Below, piece after piece: positions 26,106 to 33,930 of a stretch of DNA of 64,000 bases. Below the pieces are notes generated by a model. That model did no database searches, was not told where the DNA came from, and was given only the letters and a program-made list of their open reading frames with translations. Each line of letters begins with the position of its first letter. Within the stretch, counting starts at the first letter, position 1. This DNA comes from Dyella flagellata (GTDB taxonomy: Bacteria; Pseudomonadota; Gammaproteobacteria; Xanthomonadales; Rhodanobacteraceae): positions 451,937 through 515,936 of the forward strand of contig NZ_BSOA01000003.1 of assembly GCF_030160275.1 (NCBI RefSeq), written 5' to 3'. The position numbers and the translations under genes were made by a program.

Positions 26106-27620
26106 CTACAGAAAGAAGCGTGCGCTGACTTCCAGCGAACGCAGCAGCGGCCCGCCCGCCAAGGCTGACTCCACCAGCAAGGCGCAAAGCGCGTGCGCCA
26201 GCGCGATCGGCAGCACGCTGCGCGAGCGTAGAAAGCACCAGGCCCACCACAGCTCGCCGACGAAGCACAGCTGCATCAGCATGCCGTTGGGCGTGTGCAG
26301 AAGTGCGAACACGGTCGCCACCGGCAGGATGGCCCAGTCCGGCCGGCGCAGAATCTGCTCGAACCGGCGCTGCAGCACGATCAGCATCAGCCATTGTTGC
26401 AGCCAGGCCCAGCCGAAATAAGCGAGCACATGGCCCATCAGCAAGGGCCGCAACGTATGGCCATAAAAAAGGACCAAGCCCATCGTGACCGGCAGCGTTG
26501 CCAGCGGCCACAGCCAGTGCTGGCCGGCCTCGGGCCACCGCCATAGCCGCGGCAGATGCCGGCGCTCGATAGCCAGCGCGTATGCCAACCCACCGCCAAA
26601 GGCCGTCAAACCCAATGGGGTGGAGCGCAGTCCCCAATGCAGTCCCATGATCAGCCACAAAGGGCCGAGCAGGCAGCCGGCGATCTCGATCCACGGCCGC
26701 AGGCGACCTTGAACGGGGCGCAGCGCCAGCCCTAGCAAGACAAGCAGGTAAAGAATGCAGGCGCCCCAGGCCGGGGCGGAATCCGCAGCGGTCGCCGGCT
26801 CGGCCTGTGGCGTTGCACCAGCCGGAACGATCAATGCAGCCGGCCAAACTGCGCGCAGCTGATTGCGCAGGGCCAGCATGGTTTCTGCCGTGATGCCGTC
26901 GGGCAGGCGGAACAGCGGCATGGGCCAGTTTCGCGCCGGCGCGGTGATGCGTTCGATGTCCTGTGGCGTGGCGTCTGGCGGCAGGTCGATCTTCACGTCC
27001 TGCGGGTGCGGCATCGGTTCGGTGGTCAGCAATGCTGCCGACGCCATGCGCAGGCTCGCCCCGCGAGGCAGTTGTATGCGTAGCCGCAGCATTTGCGCGA
27101 TGCCTGGTTTCTTGCACGCGGCTTGTTCGGCACCGGCCCAGCTCAGGTTGCGCAAATCGATGCGCAGGCTGTTCGTTTCCGGCGTCAAGGCGTGCGCCGC
27201 GAGCGCGAGGCAAGCGGGCGCCTGGCTGCCTTGCCATACCAGGCCCAACTGGCCCGGTGCGCTGCTTTGCAATTGCAGTTGCAAGATCGGCCAATAGCGT
27301 AGATCCAGCGACCAAGCGATCGGCAGGCCAAGTTCGAAGGGCGCACCATCCTCACTGGTGATGCGCAAGCCGCTGTCCTCGCGTTCTACCGTTGCATTGC
27401 CGAAAGCGCGGCCTGCCACCAGATCGCGCGGTCGGCGCAATTGCCATTGCCATAGCGGCTGATTGGCTTGCACGCGCGCGAGCTGCTGCTGGGCCTGGTC
27501 AAGCAATTGCGCGCCGGTCATACGCGCCGCCAGGAGCCGAAGCGCCAGACAGACAACCACCGCCGCCAGCACGTAGCCGGCGCAGATCAACGCCGTTCGC
27601 AGGCGCCGGCTTTCGCTCAA
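26106..27620 (-). CDS. Membrane protein, CPBP-protease-like C-terminus with altered motif
   Basis: The 504-aa protein has one N-terminal membrane segment (about 10-32), a soluble periplasmic-like part (about 35-265) and about eight membrane segments to the end. The last part resembles the CPBP/Abi intramembrane protease fold: 'FALLHTPNG' fits motif 2 (F..xH) and 'ALAHALCALL' fits motif 3. The usual motif 1 EE..xR is replaced by QQ ('WLQQWLMLIVLQRR'). So it may be an inactive or variant member. It overlaps the phhB stop by 4 nt (ATGA), so they are co-transcribed, but a shared pathway is not evident. Confidence 0.6.
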   Translation of the reverse strand: MSESRRLRTALICAGYVLAAVVVCLALRLLAARMTGAQLLDQAQQQLARVQANQPLWQWQLRRPRDLVAGRAFGNATVEREDSGLRITSEDGAPFELGLPIAWSLDLRYWPILQLQLQSSAPGQLGLVWQGSQAPACLALAAHALTPETNSLRIDLRNLSWAGAEQAACKKPGIAQMLRLRIQLPRGASLRMASAALLTTEPMPHPQDVKIDLPPDATPQDIERITAPARNWPMPLFRLPDGITAETMLALRNQLRAVWPAALIVPAGATPQAEPATAADSAPAWGACILYLLVLLGLALRPVQGRLRPWIEIAGCLLGPLWLIMGLHWGLRSTPLGLTAFGGGLAYALAIERRHLPRLWRWPEAGQHWLWPLATLPVTMGLVLFYGHTLRPLLMGHVLAYFGWAWLQQWLMLIVLQRRFEQILRRPDWAILPVATVFALLHTPNGMLMQLCFVGELWWAWCFLRSRSVLPIALAHALCALLVESALAGGPLLRSLEVSARFFL

Positions 27621-27958
27621 CGTTCGAGCAGGGCGTCGACGCGCGCCGCGCAGATGAAATCGTTCAGCGACAAGCCCCCCACGTCATGCGTGGACCAGCG
27701 TAGCTTGCAATGGCCGTAGCCCGCCTCGATATCCGGATGGTGGTCCTCGTGGTTGGCCATGAAGCCGACCGCATTGATGAAGCCCAGCGTGTGGTGAAAG
27801 TTCTCGAAGCGGAAATCCTTCACCAGCGCATCAGCTTGAGCGCTGAGCTTCCAGCCCGGCACCAACGCCAGCAGCGCGGCGACGGCGGCCTCGTCCAGAG
27901 CGTGTTCCTTGCCCTTGCGCGGCTGGCAATGCTGGGCGGATAGCGGAAGGGCAGTCAT
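27617..27958 (-). CDS. phhB: 4a-hydroxytetrahydrobiopterin dehydratase (PCD/DCoH)
   Basis: From ATG 27958 (GGAGATCGTC upstream) the protein has 113 aa, the typical length. The core has 'GWKLSAQADALVKDFRFENF', 'NHEDHHPDIEAGYGHCKLRWSTHD' and 'GGLSLNDFICAARVD'. The HHP(D/E) pair is the active-site His motif. It recycles tetrahydrobiopterin after aromatic amino-acid hydroxylation; no phhA is seen nearby. The downstream membrane-protein gene overlaps its stop. Confidence 0.9.
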   Translation of the reverse strand: MTALPLSAQHCQPRKGKEHALDEAAVAALLALVPGWKLSAQADALVKDFRFENFHHTLGFINAVGFMANHEDHHPDIEAGYGHCKLRWSTHDVGGLSLNDFICAARVDALLER

Positions 27959-28057
27959 GACGATCTCCATCGTTCGCTCAAACGGGGGCACTGTACGCGA
28001 AAATGAACCATTCGGACATTCGCTGGAAACAGTACTAAAATGGTGCGGTATCGCCGC

Positions 28058-28125
28058 GTAGGCTGGGATGAGAATCCCAGCAGCGGTAGGCCGCAAGCAA
28101 AGCTGGGATTGCCATCCCAGCCTAC
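28058..28125. repeat. REP/BIME-like palindromic repeat, family A
   Basis: A 68-bp copy between the divergent phhB and nfuA genes, so it lies in their promoter region. Confidence 0.9.
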
Positions 28126-28182
28126 GGTGACGGTCTCAAGCAGATACGTTGTCAGAGCATTCTTAGTGGTTGCGGAGCAGGC

Positions 28183-28791
28183 ATGATCGAGATTTCCGAA
28201 CGCGCGCAGCAGCATTTCCTGCGCCTACTCGCCCAGCAAGGCATTGACGGACTGGGCATTCGCCTGCGTGTCACGGCACCGGGCACCCCTGCTGCCGACT
28301 GCGAGCTGGAGTTTTGCGAGCCGCAGGAACTTACCGGCACCGAGTGGACGGTGGAATGCCAGGGCTTCAACTTTTATATCGAGGGCGACAGCGCGTCCTG
28401 GCTGGCCAACGCCAGCGTCGACTACGAGCCGAGTCAGACCGGTGGCCAGTTGAACATCCGCGCACCGAAGATCAAAGGCCAATTGCCGGGTGCGGAAGCT
28501 GGGCTGGTCGAGCGCGTGCGCTACGTGCTCGAGGCGGAGGTCAATCCGCGCATCGCCGCACATGGTGGACGCGTGAGCCTGCTTGAAGTGGATGCCGACG
28601 GCGTGGTGCTGCTGCAATTTGGCGGCGGCTGCCATGGTTGCGGCATGGTCGACGTGACGCTGAAGCACGGCGTGGAAAAGACGCTGCGCGAGCGCGTGCC
28701 TGAAATCACCGCGGTGCGCGATGCCACCGACCATAAGGGCGGCGCCAATCCGTATTACCGGAAGAAGGAAGGGCAGTCAGCCATGGGCTGA
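28183..28791 (+). CDS. nfuA: Fe-S biogenesis protein NfuA
   Basis: The 202-aa protein has an N-terminal degenerate A-type domain (about 1-100) and a C-terminal Nfu domain with C150-H-G-C153 in 'QFGGGCHGCGMVDVTL', the cluster-binding CxxC. The two-domain layout and length fit NfuA, a 4Fe-4S carrier delivering clusters to target proteins under stress. It is monocistronic and begins after a family A repeat; tandem family B repeats follow. Confidence 0.95.
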   Translation: MIEISERAQQHFLRLLAQQGIDGLGIRLRVTAPGTPAADCELEFCEPQELTGTEWTVECQGFNFYIEGDSASWLANASVDYEPSQTGGQLNIRAPKIKGQLPGAEAGLVERVRYVLEAEVNPRIAAHGGRVSLLEVDADGVVLLQFGGGCHGCGMVDVTLKHGVEKTLRERVPEITAVRDATDHKGGANPYYRKKEGQSAMG

Positions 28792-28793
28792 CG

Positions 28794-29005
28794 GGTCGTC
28801 ATTCCCGCGTACGCGGGAACCCATCTTGATCTTGCGTCGTCATTCCCGCGTACGCGGGAACCCAACTTGATCTTGCGTCGTCATTCTCGCGTACGCGGGA
28901 ACCCAACTTGATCTTGCGTCGTCATTCCCGCGTACGCGGGAACCCATCTTGATCTTGCTCTGATGTAGATTTGAAAATGGATTCCCGCTTGCGCAGTCAT
29001 GACGG
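28794..29005. repeat. Tandem array of family B repeats, 41-bp period
   Basis: Four 41-bp units, each containing CGTCATTCCCGCGTACGCGG and a TTGATCTTG spacer, start at about 28794, 28835, 28876 and 28917. One unit has a T-for-C change. An inverted half (ATGGATTCCCGCTTGCGC) ends near 28998. The perfect GCGTACGC centre makes each unit a small hairpin. Confidence 0.88.
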
Positions 29006-29018
29006 CCATGACTAACGC

Positions 29019-29690
29019 TCAGTCGCCCTGCACGTGTCCTTTCAGCGTGCTCAGCTCGTCGGGTTTTTCCAACTGCGTGGGCAAGGTGGAAAAGTAGTCG
29101 GCCAACTGCTTGATATCGTCCGGCGACAGGTTGGTGACCTGCGGCTTCATGATCGGATTGTCCCGCTCGCCGTCCTGGTACTCGTGCACGACGTGCTGGA
29201 TGTACTCGTTGTACTGGCCAGCCAGACGCGGAAACTGCGGAGCGGTGCCGTTGCCGTCATTGCTATGGCAGGCCACGCACTTGCTGGCCAGCTTGCCCGC
29301 GTCGCTTTGCGTAAGCAGATCCTTGGCCTTCTTCGCCTGCGCGTCCGTGTCTTTCGGAGGCGTGGGCGCAAGGCTGGACAGATAGGCGGCGATGTCTTCG
29401 ATCTCCTGATCGGACAGGCTTTGTGCTTGCGCCGTCATGGTCGGATGCGCGCGCTGGCCCGCCTTGTAGGCGTGCAGCGCATCGATCAGGTATTGCTCGC
29501 TCTGGCCAGCGATCTTCGGCACCGGATATTGCGGATACGCGTTGTTGGTACCCGGAATGCCGTGGCAGCCATTGCAGGTATAGATGAGCGTACGGCCGTT
29601 TTTCTTGTCGCCCGTGGCATGGGCGGAACTGGAACAAAGCAACACTGCCGCAGTGAAGGCAGCCAGGCCAAACAATTGCAGTCGAATCAT
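29019..29690 (-). CDS. Dihaem cytochrome c4
   Basis: From ATG 29690 the protein has 223 aa with a signal peptide (LFGLAAFTAAVLLCSSSAHA). Two CxxCH motifs are at C39-NGC-H43 and C138-VAC-H142, with Met axial ligand candidates in each half ('PTMTAQAQ', 'PIMKPQVTNL'). Two similar c-type domains in tandem are the hallmark of cytochrome c4, a periplasmic electron carrier to terminal oxidases. It is probably monocistronic on the minus strand. Confidence 0.9.
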   Translation of the reverse strand: MIRLQLFGLAAFTAAVLLCSSSAHATGDKKNGRTLIYTCNGCHGIPGTNNAYPQYPVPKIAGQSEQYLIDALHAYKAGQRAHPTMTAQAQSLSDQEIEDIAAYLSSLAPTPPKDTDAQAKKAKDLLTQSDAGKLASKCVACHSNDGNGTAPQFPRLAGQYNEYIQHVVHEYQDGERDNPIMKPQVTNLSPDDIKQLADYFSTLPTQLEKPDELSTLKGHVQGD

Positions 29691-29798
29691 CAAAAGGATC
29701 CCCGAGGTTCCAGCGGATGCGTGCAACGTACTCGACCGAGTATAGGGGTTGCTGCTCAGCCGTCACAATGGGAGTGGGGGAGCGACAAAAAGCCGCGC

Positions 29799-29813
29799 AT
29801 CCCAGCCTACGCG
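29799..29813. repeat. Orphan half of a family A repeat
   Basis: CATCCCAGCCTACGCG is a single arm of the family A element without its partner, between the cytochrome c4 and TraB-family genes. Confidence 0.6.
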
Positions 29814-29844
29814 ATCAGAACACTCTGAATTAGAGCAGGCTGAA

Positions 29845-31077
29845 TTAGAACAGGCTCTTGAGAATGTGGATGCCCGCGGCGTACTCGCCGACGATGGTGC
29901 CTAGGCTCACCAGGAAGAAATTGAGCAGCGTGCGCGCCACGCGGTTGGTCCACCATCCGCTCCAATGCACGATGTCGTCGCGCAGGCTTTCGAAATCCGC
30001 CACGCGCGGCCGGCGTACCCACACCTCGGCCATCGCACTGATGCCGCCGGCAGGAATGCCGGGCCGGAACGGCTTGATCGGTGCGGCAATGAACGCGGCA
30101 ACGATGCTCAACGGATGCCCGCGCGCAATCAGCGCGCCCAGGGCGGCGAAGCCCCCGGTATATAGCACCCAATCGCGCAGGGCCTGGGCGCCCAGCGCCG
30201 TATTGCGATGGAAGGCGTAAGCGATCGCGGCAAAGATCAACAGCACCACGCCAACCGCCAGCCACTTCGGCCATTGCGATTTCGGCGGCAACTTGGCCAG
30301 TTGCTCCACCGTCGTGCTGGGATCGGCCTGCTGGATACGCAAGTGCTCGCACAAGCCTTTCAGATGCCCCGCGCCGATCACCACCAGCACCTTGCACGGA
30401 TTGGCGGTTACCGAACGCCCGGCTTCCTCGCGCAGGCGTGCCGCCATGTAGGCATCGCGTTCGGCGATCAGGCTGCGGTACAGCGGTTCCGATTCGTGGG
30501 CGAATTCGCTGAAGGCGCTTTCCAGCATGTCGCCTTGCTTGAGCTTCTCGATTTCCTTCTCGTCGATCGTCTCGCGTTCGAACACGCTGGCCAGCATGCC
30601 GCCGAGCAGGCCGAAGCGCTGCCAGAAACCCACGCTGTGCCAGGCCCGCTTGAGCGTGGTGCCCACTTCGCGATCGACCAGCCACAACGGCACCTTCAGT
30701 TCGGCGGCGCCGTCCATCGCCGCTTTCATTTCGGCGCCGGGCTGAATGCCGTATTGGTCGGCCAGGCGTTTCTGGAAAGTGGACAGCACCAGGCTCGCCG
30801 CCACCATGCCGGCCTTGCCTTCGCGGATCACGCGAAACAGATCCATCTGCTTGAACGCTTCCGGATCGCGCATGCCCTGGGCGCGGCTTTCGCACAGCTC
30901 CACCGCGATGGCGTCGAAAGACTCGTTGGCCAGCAACGCCTTCACTGCGTCCACGCTGGTGCGGGACACGTGCGCCGTGCCCAGCACCACGTATTCCACG
31001 CCGTCGCGCTGCACGCGCTCGATCGGCTGACCGTTGAGGTCAGGCTTGGCGGAGAGGTGGGTCTCGGGGACGCTCAT
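29845..31077 (-). CDS. TraB/PrgY-family membrane protein
   Basis: From ATG 31077 the protein has 410 aa. The N-terminal TraB domain carries 'YVVLGTAHVSRTSVDAVKALL' (residues about 28-48), 'AIAVELCESRAQGMRD' and 'PLWLVDREVGTTLKRAW'. The later region has 'VLVVIGAGHLKG'. Several hydrophobic segments (about 290-400) anchor the C-terminus. Members such as PrgY, GumN and Tiki share GxH-type metalloprotease-like motifs, and some inhibit peptide pheromones, but bacterial TraB roles are mostly unclear. It lies between cytochrome c4 and aguB on the same strand. The start at 31113 is an alternative. Confidence 0.8.
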   Translation of the reverse strand: MSVPETHLSAKPDLNGQPIERVQRDGVEYVVLGTAHVSRTSVDAVKALLANESFDAIAVELCESRAQGMRDPEAFKQMDLFRVIREGKAGMVAASLVLSTFQKRLADQYGIQPGAEMKAAMDGAAELKVPLWLVDREVGTTLKRAWHSVGFWQRFGLLGGMLASVFERETIDEKEIEKLKQGDMLESAFSEFAHESEPLYRSLIAERDAYMAARLREEAGRSVTANPCKVLVVIGAGHLKGLCEHLRIQQADPSTTVEQLAKLPPKSQWPKWLAVGVVLLIFAAIAYAFHRNTALGAQALRDWVLYTGGFAALGALIARGHPLSIVAAFIAAPIKPFRPGIPAGGISAMAEVWVRRPRVADFESLRDDIVHWSGWWTNRVARTLLNFFLVSLGTIVGEYAAGIHILKSLF

Positions 31078-31174
31078 GCGATCGATCAGGCGATGGGGGG
31101 AGATCCTGAGCATGGAGGCTGCGGGTGCGAGGCGCAAGTCGGCTTACGCCGACTTGCGGCATCGTCGTACGCAA

Positions 31175-32065
31175 TCAGTCGCGAAAACGGCGCAGCAGAT
31201 CACCGTAGGCATCGATGCGCCGATCGCGCAGGAACGGCCAGATCCGTCGCACATGCTCGCTGCGCGCCATATCGATCTCGGTGATCAGCAATTGGCGCTG
31301 CTCGGTGCCGGCCTGGGCCAGGAATTCGCCCTGCGGACCGGCCACGAAACTGCTGCCCCAGAACTGGATGCCGGCACCTACGCCGGCCGGATCGGGCTCA
31401 TAACCGGTGCGATTACAGGACAGCAAGGGAATGCCGTTGGCCACCGCGTGGCCGCGCTGCACCGTGATCCACGCTTCGCGCTGACGATCCTTCTCGGCCT
31501 GCGCGTCGTTCGGATCCCAGCCGATCGCGGTGGGGTAAAGCAGCAGCTCGGCCCCGGCCAGCGCCATCAGGCGCGCCGCTTCCGGGTACCACTGATCCCA
31601 GCACACCAGCACGCCGAGGCGGCCCACCGCGGTATCGATCGGCTCGAAGCCGAGATCGCCCGGCGTGAAATAGAATTTCTCATAGAAGGCCGGATCGTCC
31701 GGGATGTGCATCTTGCGATACTTGCCGGCGATCGCGGCGGAGCGATCGAACACGACTGCGGTGTTGTGGTACAGCCCGGCCGCACGCTTCTCGAACAGCG
31801 AGGCCACCACCACCAGCTTCAGCTCCTCGGCCAGCTTGCCGATGCGCGCGGTGCTGTGGCCGGGAATGGTCTCGGCGGTGTCGAATTCATCAACCGATTC
31901 GTGCTGGCAGAAATACGGCCCGTTGTGCAGCTCCTGCAGCAGCACGAGTTCGACACCGGCCGCGGCGGCTTCACGCAGGCCGGCTTCAATCGCGTCGAGA
32001 TTGGCGTCGCGGCTGCCGCGGTGGGTTTCCTGCAGCAGCGCCACCTTGAGGGTCTTGCGGGTCAT
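31175..32065 (-). CDS. aguB: N-carbamoylputrescine amidase
   Basis: The 296-aa nitrilase-superfamily protein has the Glu-Lys-Cys triad: E45 in 'LLQELHNGPYFCQ', K118 in 'YRKMHIPDD' and C155 in 'GVLVCWDQWYPE'. The 'FYEKFYFTPGD' segment and length are typical of AguB. It converts N-carbamoylputrescine to putrescine, CO2 and NH3. It follows aguA on the same strand with an 84-bp gap, so both steps from agmatine to putrescine are encoded together. Confidence 0.95.
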   Translation of the reverse strand: MTRKTLKVALLQETHRGSRDANLDAIEAGLREAAAAGVELVLLQELHNGPYFCQHESVDEFDTAETIPGHSTARIGKLAEELKLVVVASLFEKRAAGLYHNTAVVFDRSAAIAGKYRKMHIPDDPAFYEKFYFTPGDLGFEPIDTAVGRLGVLVCWDQWYPEAARLMALAGAELLLYPTAIGWDPNDAQAEKDRQREAWITVQRGHAVANGIPLLSCNRTGYEPDPAGVGAGIQFWGSSFVAGPQGEFLAQAGTEQRQLLITEIDMARSEHVRRIWPFLRDRRIDAYGDLLRRFRD

Positions 32066-32149
32066 GGGGCGTTTCCTGGTCGCCGGTGGGCGAGAAACGC
32101 CTATTGTAAGGGAAGGAAGCGCAGACGTAGGCCGGCGCCTCTCCTTCGG

Positions 32150-33187
32150 TCAGCCGAGCAAACCCGCCGGCAACTGCATGGTGATGCAATGCAGGCTGCC
32201 GTTCTGCCAGATCAATGGGCGGCAGGGGACTTGCACCACCACGCGTCCGGGGTGCGCCTCGCCGATGATGCGTGCAGCTTCGTCATCAGCGGCATCGCCG
32301 TATGCCGGCACCAGCACGGCGCCGTTAACGATCAAGTAATTGGCGTAAGACGCCGCCAAGCGGCGGCCTTCGTCGACGATCGGCTTGGCCCATGGCAAGC
32401 GGTGCAACGTGTACGGCTTGCCATCTGGCGTACGCAGTGCGGCCAGTTCCTCGCCCATGCGCTGCAACTCCGCGTGATGCGCATCGCTGGTGTCATCGCA
32501 AGCTTGATAGACGATGCGGTCGCCCGGCGCAAAGCGCGCCAGCGTGTCGATATGCGCGTCGGTGTCGTCGCCTTCCAGGTAGCCGTAATCCAGCCAGAGC
32601 ACGCGCCCGGCATGCAGGCTGTCGCGCAGGATGTTGCTCATCTCTTCGCGCGATTGTTCCGGATGCCGCTGCGTGAGGCAGCGCCAGGTAGTGAGAACGG
32701 TCCCGGCACCGTCGCTTTCGATGCCGCCGCCTTCCAGCGCCCAGTCGATGCGATGGTGCTCGGCAGAGCCGAACACACCGGCCTGCACGAGCCCTGCGAT
32801 CAGCGCGTCATCCTGTTCCGCCCCGAACTTGCCGCCCCAACCGGTGAAGTGGAAATCGGTGAGCTGAAAGCGCGTGCCTTCGCCACGCAAGGTGATGGGG
32901 CCGGAGTCACGCAGCCAGGTGTCGTCGTAGGGCAATTCCACGAAGCGGATGCGCGCCAGATCGGCCTTCGCGCTTTGCAGCTTTGCGGTGGCGTGTGCGC
33001 GTAGTGCCGCATCGGCCACAACGATGATCAGCGGCTGGAACCGCGTAACCGCCGCGGCCAACGCAACATAGGTGGATTCCACTTGTTCGAGCCGCTCGGC
33101 CCAATCGGTGCCGGCATGCGGCCAGGCAATCAACACGGCGGCCTGCGGCTCCCATTCGGCCGGCAGGCGCAAGCTGGAATCGGTCAT
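32150..33187 (-). CDS. aguA: Agmatine deiminase
   Basis: From ATG 33187 the protein has 345 aa (a TTG at 33208 would add seven). Motifs include 'WEPQAAVLIAWPHAGTDW', 'DDTWLRDSGPI', 'HIDTLARF' (active-site His) and the catalytic Cys in 'QNGSLHCITMQLP' near residue 334. It hydrolyses agmatine to N-carbamoylputrescine. It is the first gene before aguB. The two-gene unit is the plant/bacterial putrescine route that starts from arginine decarboxylation. Confidence 0.95.
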   Translation of the reverse strand: MTDSSLRLPAEWEPQAAVLIAWPHAGTDWAERLEQVESTYVALAAAVTRFQPLIIVVADAALRAHATAKLQSAKADLARIRFVELPYDDTWLRDSGPITLRGEGTRFQLTDFHFTGWGGKFGAEQDDALIAGLVQAGVFGSAEHHRIDWALEGGGIESDGAGTVLTTWRCLTQRHPEQSREEMSNILRDSLHAGRVLWLDYGYLEGDDTDAHIDTLARFAPGDRIVYQACDDTSDAHHAELQRMGEELAALRTPDGKPYTLHRLPWAKPIVDEGRRLAASYANYLIVNGAVLVPAYGDAADDEAARIIGEAHPGRVVVQVPCRPLIWQNGSLHCITMQLPAGLLG

Positions 33188-33304
33188 CGGGACGACACTC
33201 GCGCTCAAAGGGGATGCCCGGAGACTGGCCGGGCAGGCAAGTGCGGAAGTTTACGATGCGAACAGCGGTTACGTTAAGTCAGATGAGTGCGAAGATGCAT
33301 TTGC

Positions 33305-33427
33305 CCCCTCCCCTACGTGTAGTAGGGGAGGGTTGGGGTGGGGTGAAGCAATCTCGCGGGGAACTCAAACATTGCGGCAAGCGCGTGCAACCCCACCCCG
33401 ACCCTCCCCTGCAAGCAGGGGAGGGAG
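33305..33427. repeat. Family C intergenic repeat, full length
   Basis: A 123-bp copy beginning CCCTCCCCTACGTGTAGTAG and ending GCAAGCAGGGGAGGGAG, between aguA and a small exported-protein gene. Confidence 0.85.
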
Positions 33428-33439
33428 AAAGGAACGGAA

Positions 33440-33784
33440 TTAATTCACCGCCGCAGGATTGCGATTGTTGCCGGCCGGCGTATTCAACACCGAGTGGATC
33501 ACGTGGCTGCGCTCGAAGTACACGATGAAATCCGCATATTCCCAGCGATTGATCACCGGGTGACGCGCCGAATCGCCGCCTTTGGGCGAAAGCTTGCGCT
33601 GTGGGGCGCCGAATTGCTTCTCCACCTGCGCCATGCTCATCCCGCGCGTCGGCAGGTGCATGGTTTTTTCTTCCTGCACGCGCTGGCTCAGCGTCTGCTG
33701 GGCAAAGACGGCCTGCGAGAAGGCCAGCCCGGCGCCGAGGGCGAAGACTGCCAGCAAGGGCAAGGTATGACGGTGCTTGAACAT
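33440..33784 (-). CDS. Small exported hypothetical protein
   Basis: From ATG 33784 (GGAGAGGGGAATC upstream) the protein has 114 aa. A signal peptide (MFKHRHTLPLLAVFALGAGLAFSQAVFA) precedes a mature domain with 'RVQEEKTMHLPTRGMSMAQVEKQFGAPQRKL' and 'INRWEYADFIVYFERSHVIHSV', a SmpA/OmlA-like (BamE-type) pattern: a helix with 'G.s..qV...lG.P' followed by a 'W.Y..f.vyF....V..v' strand. I infer a periplasmic BamE-like fold without claiming BamE function. It is divergent from the ABC-F gene. Confidence 0.7.
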   Translation of the reverse strand: MFKHRHTLPLLAVFALGAGLAFSQAVFAQQTLSQRVQEEKTMHLPTRGMSMAQVEKQFGAPQRKLSPKGGDSARHPVINRWEYADFIVYFERSHVIHSVLNTPAGNNRNPAAVN

Positions 33785-33930
33785 GATTCCCCTCTCCGCA
33801 CAAAGCGTTGCCGCGATGTTGTAGCAGAAGCGTTGAACACACGCTACGAGCAAAAACGGCAGATGTGACGGCCACAACCGTTATCATGGTCGGCTTCGGG
33901 CGCCCCCGCCCGGCCTCAGCTAGATTTCAC

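Noticed and set aside
28794-28957. Possible CRISPR array
   Set aside because: The 41-bp units are contiguous and lack unique spacers; the apparent spacer (TTGATCTTG) is the same in each unit, and no cas genes are near.
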